Assembly: GCA_017591395.1 (NCBI GenBank)
Contig: WEDG01000342.1
Span: 62,001-126,000 of the forward strand
Length of the DNA stretch: 64,000 bases
Source: Schistocephalus solidus
Taxonomy: Eukaryota; Platyhelminthes; Cestoda; Diphyllobothriidea; Diphyllobothriidae
Direction of reading: 5' to 3'
Shown in pieces: positions 1 to 11,879 of this stretch; the first letter of the stretch is position 1, and each line of letters opens with the position of its first letter. The translations under genes were made by a program, and so were the position numbers. Below the pieces are notes generated by a model. It worked only from the letters and a program-made list of their open reading frames with translations, was not told where the DNA came from and did not search any database.

Positions 1-1289
1 TAGTCTATGCTTTCACCCTAAAATTATTCTGACCACATACGGAACTTAATATTTTAATCGGCACAGACGTTCAAATAATCGTGGTGGAGGCTTCCTGCTG
101 AAAATTCATACTCGTTATTCCTGGAAGATTTTCCTTAGTATCATCATGCCTATTTTTCGGACGAACATGGCTCGCAGTCTCCGACTGGTACAAAAGCGTC
201 TCTCGAAAAGCATGTCTGTCGAATAGTAAAAGTGAAGAACTCCATCTAGCGCGCTCTTCGCATTTGGTTCGAAATTTTTGACCTCAGAGAAATTTCCTCC
301 TTCTGATATTTCGGTCTATTGTACACATTAGCGGACTTTATTTACCAAGCTTTAGATTCTATTTGACATTTTCTTCCTCCTCATAGGCTTACCGCAGGAC
401 AGCAGCGAAACGATTGCTATCTTCCTGTGAACTTCTCGCCAGCAGCTCTATGTAGATCTTCTAATCTAAAAACGTTTGCGTCGTTTCGCTATTTCATTCA
501 CAATGTTAGTCTCGCTAAAAACTTCTTCCCATAACATTAACAACCTTTACCGTTTTTTCGATCTAGCATGGAAGTCAAAAATCTACCCTTTGAGAAGTGT
601 GCAAAATGCGTGGCACCACCGGAATTTGAAGTGGGCCACCGGTGTTACATAAGATACGGTGATGCCCCCACACTATCGCCGCACGCAAAACTGGCTGATT
701 TAAATTTAAATGATTGAATAAGCACTAGCCATAACACGAATGACTATACTTCCGGGCATGCTTCCTTAAAATCGCCTCCCAACAAATTCGTCAAGAGTTT
801 AAAAAGTTTGTTGAATGTCAATTGCAAGGGCGATGCGTGTGTGACACGCTTTAAACTTATTCAAAAAGTTTTTGGAAATGGAAAAGGATATGTAAGGGCT
901 GAAAATACTTCCTGGCACTTTTAACAGAAAAGAAGCAGTTGTTAACAATGGAACATGGAGGAGACAAATGCACATACGCACACACAGTTTCCTTAGTCAT
1001 TAGGCAGTTGCCGCTGCATCCAGAGGGCTCGGCGCAACCGGTAAACAGTCTCTAGTATGAAAAAGGGCCACTGGCAGTGATTTTAGAAAAGAAATAAACG
1101 TCTCAAAGCATCCCAAAAAGACAGATTAAGTCAGAGCGTCAGTACGAGCGGGCCACGCCTTAGCAAAAAACCGCGCTGCCGAAGGTCGCAACTGACCAAA
1201 GAGCCGTATTATCCCCATAACTAGGCGCTATCTCTGTCCCAACCAACCTCCCAAATGCAGAGGACGACGAAAACCAGAAGGACTACAAT
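1..1289. other. No gene or repeat recognised
   Basis: AT-rich sequence on both strands with only short chance open frames. No splice-consistent exon, RNA gene or known element was recognised. Confidence 0.5.
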
Positions 1290-1754
1290 ACAATATCAGC
1301 ATCTGCTCCGTAATTGCCAGCAAACATTTTCAAACCACTACATCAAGTAGAACATGACACACCAGTAGAAAATAAAAACAAAATTGATAGAGATAAATGT
1401 TTCCTTATTCCGGGACTCTCAGAATCAAATGCAACCACTCCTAAAGAGCGAGATTCGGATGACCTAGCGCTATTCCAAGGTCTACTCAATGCCACTTTGG
1501 AAACCTCGGGGGAAATCAAAGTGATCAAAGCCCTCAGTCTTTAAAACGGTAGGACAAAGCGTCTGAATCAACACGTCCCCGATCTCTTAAAGTGGTGCTG
1601 GTCAGTAGCGAAAAATCCAGGTTCATTTTATCCAGGCACTTTAGGGTACAAGGCTGAAACCCAGGCGTTTTTTCAACGGGACTTCTCACCAACAGACTGC
1701 TAGTTCTAGAACTTAGGCGGCGGCTCAAATAGGGGGAACACCATTTGGTTATCT
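1290..1754 (+). pseudogene. CR1-type retrotransposon ORF1 fragment (5' half of the split element)
   Basis: The reading DRDKCFLIPGLSESNATTPK then LALFQGLLNATLE and, after one frameshift, RPRSLKVVLVSSEKS and LVLELRRRLK resembles the ORF1 protein of flatworm CR1 elements. In that family ORF1 binds element RNA. The sequence ends in GEHHLVIS, which overlaps the 12-bp direct repeat at 1743-1754. The natural continuation (LVIYDNQV) is found at 15648 onward, 13.9 kb away. A frameshift and stops make it non-functional. Confidence 0.7.
1743..1754. repeat. Left copy of 12-bp target-site duplication ATTTGGTTATCT
   Basis: ATTTGGTTATCT stands directly before the 3' end of RTE copy 1 and is identical to 15648-15659 directly after the 5' end of RTE copy 2. 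In both places it encodes LVI of the CR1 ORF1 C-terminus, so it marks the site where the RTE entered the CR1. Confidence 0.8.
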
Positions 1755-4700
1755 CGAAAGTTCAACCATCCATAACGACGAGGTCCACCGTATGCTCCAC
1801 ACCAGGTGGTGCAGGGACGGTGACTTGCGCGTGAATAAGTTTAAAGTGATAGTGGCCTTGCGCTGCAGCTACCGCAATCTCTCCTCCCGCACCTGAGCCC
1901 GGTTTCAAGACAGAGTCAAGAAGACAGGAGATGGGAGAGGGCGCAGGTGGCTGGCGCGGCCGGAGCAGCCCCTGGGCGTACCACCACACCTGGCTCGGAT
2001 CCCACGGAGTGGGAGTGCCCTTAAGGCCACATTAAGAAGGAGCCATTGCAGCCTGACTCTTAGTCCGCCAGTCAGGCCCTCCACACAAAACACACATTGG
2101 TCTGACAACGCGGTCCGAGTTATCCCGTCAGTTGGAAACCTTCCAAGCCACGGCTTTTAGCGCACCGTGATAGTTTCAAGCTTGTCAGATTGTTTATAAT
2201 GGGAAAAATGCGTTGAGATGTCAACCTCACTCTCTCCCGAACCCCCCACAATTAGAACACCGTCCGAGCCGTTCAGCTGTCTGATTTGGAAGTGGACGCA
2301 TTGGCTGACGGGTCGGTGTGCCCGTCTTTGCGCGCCACAGCACGACCTGGTTCCCATAATGCACACACCAGAATTCACTTACTCAGAGGATATGGAGGAG
2401 CTATCACCGTCTGACCCCCAGACTACTGGTCAACCACTCGACACACACAACAACTACACTGGGCCGACGGCGTGGTCTGGTGTAAGTGTCGGATTGGCAG
2501 CCTTCCAAGCCACGACTTCAGGAAACCATGATATTCGCAGGTACATGATGATGATTGTGAGTATGTTGTCTATGTATTAGTGTAGATGTTGTGCGTTGAT
2601 GCGGCTTAGCCTCTGGTGGTTTACTGCAGGTTTTCGTGGAGGCGCATGTGTCCTGATAGGCCCATGCGGTGTGTAAATGTGCGATAACATTGAGGGCAGT
2701 TGAGGCGGGCGCGTCGACTGTATGTTGGAGCCCCAGGCGCTAGTTCACCAGCCTCCGTGCGATGGATTCGCAGGTGACCGACTAGGCTCATGGTAGTGGC
2801 GGTTGCCGTGGCGGTAAGAATGGTATGAGCGGATGGTGTTCATGTGGTATCAGTGTTGTCAGCATTGTCATGAATTCCACTGTCATGGATGTGTATGTGG
2901 CCGAATAGGCCCATGTGATGAGTGAATGCATGAGGACAGTGAGGGCAGTGGAGACGGGGCGATGGTGCTCCAGCCACCGACCAGGCCGATGGGCGAGGTG
3001 AATGTGCGGTCGCATTGAGGGATGTTTAGCAGAGAGTCCACATGGCTGGTGGTTGAGGTAGTGAAGGCGAAGGCGGTGGTGATTGCGGTGGTGGGGGTAA
3101 CAGGCGATGACTAGATGGATGTGGTCTCTATGATAGTGGGAGTAACGGAATTGATTCCAGGAGTGCGGGTGGGAGAGTCAGAAGGAGGGTTGGCCGAATT
3201 TGACATAGAAATTGGAATTGTCGGATTGTTGGTGCATTGCGTCCGAAGATGTCCAACCAGGCCGATTCGCGCGCGGAAGATGCGTTGACAGCGCGGGCAT
3301 GTTGGCAGGGCCTGGGCATTGGCAGTGTTGGTCCGGGGCGCTGGTGACTTTCGTGCCGCTCTTTTGGCCTTGGCGGTGGCGATCCAGTTGGCCTCATAGA
3401 TTGCTGAACCAGTCTTCACTGATCTTCTCCATGCCGGTCTATCCTGGGCGAGGTCCTCCCAGGTCACCGAGTTGATTTGCAGTTGCTTCAGCTATTTCTT
3501 CAAAATTACCTTGTAGCGTCGTTTTTGACCTCCCTGCCGGCGAGAACCCGCAGCGACATCTCCGAAGAAAAGTCGTTTGGGTAGTCGCTCGTCGTCCATT
3601 CTTACCAGGTGGCCGCTCCATCGCAGTTGCACTTGCCTCAGCATGGCATGGATGCTGAGGATTCCGGTCCGCTCCAGGACTTCCGTGTCTGGGATCCTTT
3701 TCTTGCCATCTCAGCTTCAGTATTCTGTGGAGGCAGCTGAGATGAAATTGATTCAGCTTCCTGGCTTGGTTCGAGTAGATGGTCCAGGTTTCCGCTCCGT
3801 ATAGGAGTGTCGTCTAGACGACGGCCTTGTACATCTTCAGTTTGGTGTTCAGGTGAATACCGTGGCGATTCCACACGGAGGCCTGCAGCCGGCCGAAGGC
3901 CTGACTGGCATTGCAGATCCGTTGGGCAACCTCGTCATCGATTCTCGTGTTGCGCGACATCGTGCTTCCTGGATAAGCGAAGGTTTCAACGTTTTTGAGT
4001 TGAGCACCGTTGACATTGATTCGAGGAGCATTGTATTCCGTGCTGGGTGGCGGCTGGTGCATGACAACCGTTTTGGCTGTACTGATTTTTAATCCGAAAT
4101 CGGCGCAGCCTTCGTCGAAGAGATCCATGCTCCTCTGCATGTCCTCCTCCGTCACGGTGTTAAGTGCGCAGTCGTCCGAGAAGAGCAAGTCATGGACTGC
4201 AGTTTTAGACACGCGCGTTGGAGCCAGCATACGCCGACTGTTGAGAAGGTGCCCGTCAGTTCTGTAGGAGATGCGGATACCAGGCTGCTCATCACGATAG
4301 GCGTCCATCAGCATAGCCGAGAACATGAGACTGAAGAGGGTGGGGGCCAGTACGCAGCCCTGCTTCACTCCGTTGGTCACTGCGAATGCTTCGGATACCG
4401 TCCCGTTGTCAGTGACGCGCGCCGTCATCCCGTCATGAAGCTGACGCACCATGTGCGTGAACCGCTCAGGACAACCAAATTTCTGCATGACTTTCCACAG
4501 TCCGTCACGATTCACCGTGTCAAAGGCTTTCGTTAGATCCACGAAGGTAGTGTACTGGTGAGTTCGCATCTCCTAACACTTCTCTTGTAGCTGGCGGGCG
4601 GCAAAATCATATCGGTTGTTCCGCGGTTTTAACGGAAGCCACATTGGCTTTCCGGGAGCAGGCCCTGCTCTAGGTGACCGTTAAGACGATTGAGAAGGAT

Positions 4701-7016
4701 ACGGGCGATGATCTTCCCGGCGATGTTGAGCAACGAGATGCCTCTATGATTATCACAGAGTTGCCGGTTCCCCTCCGTTTGTAGAGATGGACGATGGTCA
4801 CGTCTTTGAAATCCTGAGGAACTGGTCCTTGGCGCCACATCTCCTGGAAGAGTGTTGTGAGTTCTGCCATCAGCTGGGGCCCACCGTGCTTGTAGACTTC
4901 CGGTGGGATTGCGTCGGATCCCGGTGCTTTACCGCTGGAAATCTGCTGCAGGGCCCGGATGGTTTCTGGTAGGGAAGGCGGCAGATCCAGGTCATTGTTC
5001 ATGTCCACTTGAGGGAGCCGGTCAATGGCAGCAACGGAGATGGCTGATGAGCAATTAAGGACATTTCTGAAGTGCTCGGCCCAGCGCTTAGAATTTGCGA
5101 TTTCTCTGTCAGCAGAGTTGTGCCATCAGAGCTGAGCATCGGTGCGGACCCCTTGATACACGGACCGTAGATGGCCTTGATGGCTTTGAAAAAGTTTTTC
5201 ATTTCATTGCGGTCCGCATACCCCTGGATTTCCTCAGCCTTTCGGATCATCCAGGCATCCTGCATCTCCCGCAGCCGTTGTTGTACAAGGCGCCGGCATC
5301 TGAAAAAGGCTGCTTTGGTGGCGTCAGTCCGAAGGTTTATGTAGGCTTTGTGTAGTCTATTCTTCTCCTCGAGTAAGTTGCTGATGTCGGCGTCATTGTC
5401 GTCAAACACGTCCTGGTGTCGACGGTGTGCGTGTCCGAGTACATCGAGGGCGGTGTACTGGATGAAATTTCGCAGTTGACACCATCGTGTCTCCACGGTA
5501 GCATTATCATCTGGAGCACGCAGGTCCTCCAGTTTCTCGGTTATTTGGTTTCAGAAATCAAAACAGTGAGCAGGCAAATTTAATAAAAGCATATTTAACT
5601 TACATGGCGGCCTCTTACCTTGGGGCCTTCGTCGGGGTTGCAGTCGGAGCCTCATCTGGGAGATGACGAGGCGGTGATCTGTCCAACCATCGGCATCGTG
5701 GATCGCCTTGGTTACCAGAACGTCCTGTCGATCTCGCCTCCGGACGAGAACATAGTCCAGCAGATGCCAGCGCCGCGACCGAGGGTGCATCCACGTGGCC
5801 TTCTCCCGCGTCAGAAGGCGGAAGAAGGTGTTGGACAACAGGAGACGGTGTTCCGCACATGTGCGCAGAAGAAGGAGGCCGTTATCGTTGCAGCTACCGA
5901 GACCGTGGGGACCCAGCACTCCCTGCCAGGCAGCGTGGTCCGTCCCGACGCGGGCGTTGAGGTCACCAAGGACAATTAACTTGTCCACTTTCGGCACAGT
6001 CGCCAGCAAGGCGTGCAGGTCCTCGTAGAATTTGTCCTTCGCCGCATCAGAGCTCGTCATTGGGGGAGCGTAGGCGCTGATGGTGGTGGCGAACTGGTTT
6101 CCCCGAAGAGGCAGGCGGAGGCTCATCAGGTGATCATTGATACCCTGCGGCAGACAGGGCAGACATCCCACGATGTCGTTACGGATGGCAAAGGCAACAC
6201 CAGCGTCGCGTCGCTCTGCCTTTGGCCGGCCGCTCCAGAAGAAAGTGTAGCCGGCCCCCACCTCCTCCAGCTGACCCTGCTCAGAGAATCGGGTCTCGCT
6301 GAGAGCAGCAATGTCCACCTTGTAGCGCGCCAGTTTCCCGAGCGACTAGCGCCGTCCTACGTTGCGGCCGGTTGCTCCTAGGATTGTCTAAAAGGAACGA
6401 ACATTCCAGGCTGCTAGTGTGAGTGGACTCACCCGAGCAGCCTGGAGAGTATGGCGAGGGGGATGGGGACGGGGGGTATTGTTGTTTGTTTGAGTTTTAC
6501 GACCGCGTAGTTTGCGATCTTCGAGCCGCGGCCGGCTGCAGAAGACGTGAGACCCAGCACTTTTTAGGGCACATTTTCTAGCCCCTTCCTCCGCGAGGAG
6601 GCAAGCAGTGCTATCCCTAAATAGGGCTGCTCGGACATCCCAGACGGCTGCCGAACTCCACTATGGGTCACGGATTTGTTTTAGTGGGAGAACGACCCGA
6701 GTTAGTCTGAGCCGCCTACGGGGTTGCTGTCGCCCCCACCGTAGGACTTTTTGAGAGGGAGGAGGTGGGAAGTTCGGGAGTCAGACATACCGGGTGTGGA
6801 GGCACACACAACACCAGAGACCCTCACCTGGTTTAGCCTGCCGGTCGTGACGGTTGCCCGGGGTGTGGCTGCTGGGAAGAACCCAACTTCGAGGAGCCAC
6901 AGGTGAGAGTAAGGTACCAGTTAGAGGCGGCCACAGGAGCATTCACCACCTGTACGAGACAAATAAAGCGACCAAATGCAAGCTGTGTGGTGCTGTCCCT
7001 AGCTAGTACCCCTACA
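1755..7016 (-). mobile_element. RTE-clade non-LTR retrotransposon, copy 1, with zinc-finger tail
   Basis: In element order: a 5' UTR (7016 to about 6430, closely matching 15010-15647), endonuclease, reverse transcriptase, C2H2 zinc fingers ending at a stop at 2621, then a long 3' UTR down to 1755. The 3' terminus (plus-strand start CGAAAGTTCAACC) recurs at 44278 and 55868, so the end is well defined. The left flank carries the 12-bp repeat at 1743-1754, but the right flank at 7017 does not. The partner repeat sits at the 5' end of the second RTE copy at 15648. Confidence 0.88.
2621..6430 (-). pseudogene. RTE endonuclease-reverse transcriptase-zinc finger polyprotein, broken
   Basis: The apurinic-type endonuclease runs from about 6430 to 5560 ([55 protein letters not shown]). 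It is followed by a linker (5496-4999) and the reverse transcriptase ([64 protein letters not shown]). The C-terminal region ([19 protein letters not shown]) runs in frame into CPRCQRIF...GLVGHLRTQC. The last finger, CPQCYRTFTHRMGLSGHMRL, ends H-ENLQ-stop at 2621. At least four frameshifts or stops break it. The catalytic box reads FSDD where copy 2 has FADD. Such proteins nick the target and copy element RNA in place. Confidence 0.88.
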
Positions 7017-8224
7017 CCCCTTAGATATAACTACCCGCAACGCAACAGGCAGCCACTCAGAATGTGAGCACGAATGGCCGCGAAAAAATGAGCTTGATTC
7101 GCGCTGCGTTGCTATAATATTGCTACAATATTAAGTGCCCGACCAAGGTCTAATAGAAAAAGTCGAACCCTATTAGAATGTAAAATAAAACCAAAATCTA
7201 TCTGTTAAATAACTCTATGCATCTTTTTTTGCATAAGATAGGACATCGTTCAGGTAAGTTCTTTAATAACGCCGACTTCGCGAACTAACAGTCACGCATT
7301 CGGTTTTCTATTTGCGCCTTATGACTCGATGGAATTAGTAGCGGGTCCTTCCCCAAGGCAATAGCTACTTCAATGGAACTGCAAACGCCGGTAAATATAT
7401 CACGTAATTTTCTGAGCTTCGGACATGGTTCTCCCGTCCAATTCATCCTAGACGGAATTAATTTACTTATAAATCAATAATCAAGCTATAGATTCAAACG
7501 TACTATGCGTGTGTCTCACGCGCTTCAGATGCTATTTCACAATAACTAGATACTCAGTTATTTCACGTTTATTTCTGAACCTTCTACGATGAAAGGTTAT
7601 GCACATGGGGAGGACTAATCTACTTAGAGGACTAATCACCTGGCTTTGTGGTTTACTTTCTGAGTATAAGCAGGCCATAGGTGGTAGTTAATGACCAACA
7701 AGATTACTAACTGCCTCTACTATTACTATACGTACAGAACCCGCTTTAACGATATACTTATCCATTATCTAAAAAAGTAGCTTTTTAAAACGAATAAAAG
7801 GCTTTATGAAAATTTCAAATTTTAAAATGTTTTCTGATAGCATCTGTATTGTTATGCATAATTTGATGATTGATTGATTGATGCTAGTAGTATGAGTGTT
7901 TGTGTTTTGACCTCATGTATGCTCTTCGTAATTTGTAAGCGCAACAGGCCTGACACTTAGGCGCCATCTATCGGCTTTATATATTGCGCTCATTTGTGTT
8001 GATCTCTTCAGTCACTTACAGCTTTCAGTTTCAATTCTCAATCGCTCTAATGGACATAAACTCATCTGAGTAGCAGGCTCTCCTAATCGTCTCCTGAGCA
8101 GAACCTTCAGGATCTAACCCAGTGCATACTGCTATTGACATTAATTAATACCTACGAGCTCTCTTTTATATTCTTCTCAAATCCACGACTTGACTTAGCA
8201 GACACCGAAAATTGTCTCAGCAGT
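7017..8224. other. Spacer between RTE copies, no gene recognised
   Basis: AT-rich sequence with no long open frame or recognisable element. It is part of the 4.9-kb spacer lying between the two RTE copies. Confidence 0.5.
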
Positions 8225-9836
8225 TAGTCACAATAAATAATTGAATAAATAAATGAAGTGTATATCTAAGGCCCAGAGGGCCCCATCATTACAAACTTAC
8301 CACCATGGTATAAATAAATAAAAAATGGATGATTGCTGCTATGTGTGAACAATCATATGAACAGCAGAACTGAGTAGTATGGTAGATACACCCGATTCAC
8401 AACGATTCGTCATTTTTAAAATCATAGTCAACAATCTCTGGAACATATGGCGAACTAGGAAAGTGGCAGGGAAAAAACCTTCCACGTTTAGATCAGGGCA
8501 GAGCTCAGCGGTCCCAGAATTTCTTTAAAAAAAATTAAGGAGAAAATACTGCTCGCCTAAAGAATTAAAATCTAAATTTTGGGACGAATAAATGACTGTA
8601 AAGATTTACCAAAAGATTGATCATCACTCCCAAACGGAAGATGCAGTAATTGAGTACGATGAAGTCAATATAGTACGCTCATGATGGCTATTTGCCATGA
8701 GAATCGACTATTGCAGTGATGTCTAGACATTTCAATAGTCAGATTGGACTTCGGGTGATGGTTAATGGCTGACGAAACACAGGTAAGTTAGAATGTGCAC
8801 GCCAGTATGACCCGATCGTTTAACGACGATTCGATTGAGGGATGGTTTATGGCGACATCTCAGTTTGTGGGGAAATTTAATTTTGGAGACAGTTTCCTAA
8901 ATTCCAGACGGTCCTCTCTCTGAGACATGAAGAAAGCTGTCAGAAAGGATAAGGTAAATACTTGGTTAATTGAATCAGTGTTAAGATATATGTGCAATCT
9001 TCGCTTAAAATAATACATATTACTTGATAACCTTATATCGATCGGTGGGTTATTCCAAAGAAAGCTATACTTAGAAGCAAGAACAGAGAGTGGTTAGAAG
9101 TGGATGACATAGGAGAAGGTATAATTAATGATGAATTACGTAGATTTTACGGACGATGAACGGGGTTAACAGCTGAAATTCGGGGAATATATGAACTATT
9201 ATTAAGGAACAAAGGAGGCAGAAGTCGGCTTCCAGTCTCCGAACCCATATAAATTTAGGCTAGTTAGCTGGCACCTATTCGAGTAACAGGTAGGTAGAAG
9301 TGTCAGAGGCAAAAGTTTCCGAGTAAAATGTCTGTGCCCCTTTTTACTCGAAGAATAGTTGAAATTGGGCATTAAACCATAGAATGGGCAGCACTATTCA
9401 AGAATAAGAAGGACAAGCATTTGATAAAGTTTTCATTTAATTTCAGGAAGGTAATAATTATAAGAAATAAAGCCCCAAATCTGGGCATCTTTGGTCATAA
9501 TTCTATCAGCATGAGGCAGCAGATCTTAATTATTGGTGGTTTTAATTTAAGTTAGTCATGGGAGTGCCTTTTAAAATAACTGGTTGTGAGAATCTGTCAA
9601 GTTCAAAACACATGCAACGAAACTTAGCAGTTGAGAATTCCATTTGACATGTTGAGCTCTACGCGGAAAGATCATGCCAGCCTGCATGGATTTCGTCTAA
9701 GTATCGTTGGGTGGTAGATTGAGAGAAGGAATATATGCATTTAAGATGATCCACATAAATAAAAGACTGATTGTTTAACTGCTGATGAAATATCATTAAT
9801 GCAAAGCAAAAACAAAAGAGAACCTAGCACGGCGCC
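8225..9836 (-). mobile_element. CR1-type retrotransposon 3' fragment
   Basis: Read on the minus strand from 9836 it gives GVLQGAVLGSLLFLLCINDI, the reverse-transcriptase motif before the catalytic FADD. A C-terminal region (about 9060-8940) resembles the equivalent part of the element at 21240-24190. A 3' tail follows with a GGGGCCCTCTGGGCC hairpin-like sequence and TTTATTTATT near 8230. Many stops; inactive. Confidence 0.6.
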
Positions 9837-10455
9837 TTGAAGGACACCGCTTGGAGACCTTGGATTGTCAAGGATAGTACCGTCCAGAGGCGGGTGACAA
9901 AAATGACTAAAGGCCTGCGATCGCTAACCTATGAAAACAGACTATTGACCCTTAACCTATTTGCCCTTTCCTACAGGCAACTACGACGAGATCTCATACT
10001 AACCTTTCGCATGATGAAAGACCTGAACGTTTTCTTTAGTCCCAATGATTTTTTCACTCTGACTAACACGCCCACCTTGCGACGTCACCCTTTAAAACTA
10101 CTCACAGGTAAAGCAAGGGTCGATGGACGCAATTAATTCTTCAGTAACAGAGTGGTTACATCGTGGAACGCTCTGACCACGGCTGTTGTTCTCTCTACCA
10201 CCGTGAATTCCTTCAAGCGCAAACTCGACGCCTATCAAATATTTTAGTTCAATTGTATGTGATTATACTACTTACAATACTTGAGTAGACTTTTAAGTGT
10301 ATTTTTTCGACTAACCGAGAGCTGCTTGTTTTTAACATGTCATTAGGGAAACGTCTTTTTAAGTTTCCTTATGTATCGATTTGTTCTTAGCCATTTTGCA
10401 ACCAATAGGGAGCTCAAAGGCGCTCGCCTATCTTTCCCTTAATCTAAATGAAATG
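9837..10455 (+). mobile_element. CR1-type retrotransposon 3' end fragment
   Basis: The 99-codon frame reads WRPWIVKDSTVQRRVTKM, NRLLTLNLFALSYRQLRRD and LILTFRMMKDL, the C-terminal domain of CR1 ORF2. The 3' UTR contains AATAGGGAGCTCAAAGGCG...CTTTCCCTTAATC and ends in a short AAATGAAATGAA repeat, as CR1 elements do. A matching 3' tail occurs at 18425 (opposite strand) and 20690. Confidence 0.75.
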
Positions 10456-11550
10456 AACTATACCAAAGAACTTAACTCATGCAAAATGCAAAAATTTACG
10501 AAAGACCGATAATCACTCGCAAGCCGGTATAAACGCATGCACCAAACTTTTGAAATAATATTCTTGTGTTGTTCTGCTGTAGAAAATTCTGAAAACGAAA
10601 ATAATGCGATGGAAATGCGATGAATAAATTTAACTAGAATTTCAAGATGATATCATTAAACACTGCATTTTGTGTATATTAAGGGAACTATCCTTTCTTC
10701 AAATTTCTTTGTAAATATTTTTGTTACTCGATTTCCATCAGTTTAAGCTTGCCCTTGAAATATCGGGGAATATTTCATGATTTTTACTGTTTTCAATGGA
10801 TGAGCAATAAATTAAGATTATGTTCTATGTGGTTATCAAGATCTTCAAAATAAGATATTTCATAAAAACACCCACCGAACTTATGGAGATGACCTAAACA
10901 TGAAAACTCATTCGCACGAAAGATGAACGTGTACAGTGAAAGTCAACAATAAATATGCCCTTCAGCAATTTTAAAATGTTGCATAATATGGTGGCCTTCA
11001 AAAATCGCATTAATTAGATTTTTCGCTGACGATCGTATGCGGATTTCACCTTTTCCCAAGGTATACCCAGTGTGACTTCCCTCAAAATAAGTGAAATATT
11101 TTCCGCTGAAAATGAAAAACCTGAAATTTTGCCTTATAGTGGAGCTTGTTTTGCTATGTTTGTTTTACAGCACTGTCCCGTTGTATGACTACAAACACAC
11201 AACAGGGTATCAAAATAATCACAAAGTTTTTGCGTACATGGATACTCTTCTGCCATTGTGTTTCTAACTTCCTGATTAGCGGAAACCATGCAAAACCATA
11301 GAACCAACATCTAAAACTACTCGATAAGTTAAATTTAAACGCTACTGCGGCGGCACTTTCAATAATCCAAAAATTACAAGTCCATGACTTCAAGAACGGT
11401 TAGCAGTGCTGCAAAGCCTCTTGTCTCTCCGCGTTTTTGACGAATTCACAAATAATGCGTGAAAACCCACTCGCATTGCCAATAGTAACCGATCGGTGAG
11501 CACCCATCTACCAATCGAAACCATCTACCAATCGAAACCGATAGGAAAAC
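10456..11550. other. No gene or repeat recognised
   Basis: AT-rich sequence in the spacer between the RTE copies; only short unsupported open frames on either strand. Confidence 0.45.

Positions 11551-11879
<329 letters not shown>

Noticed and set aside
2218..2580. 120-codon plus-strand frame, and similar frames at 56021-56589
   Set aside because: They lie antisense in the RTE 3' UTR and recur only because that UTR is repeated.
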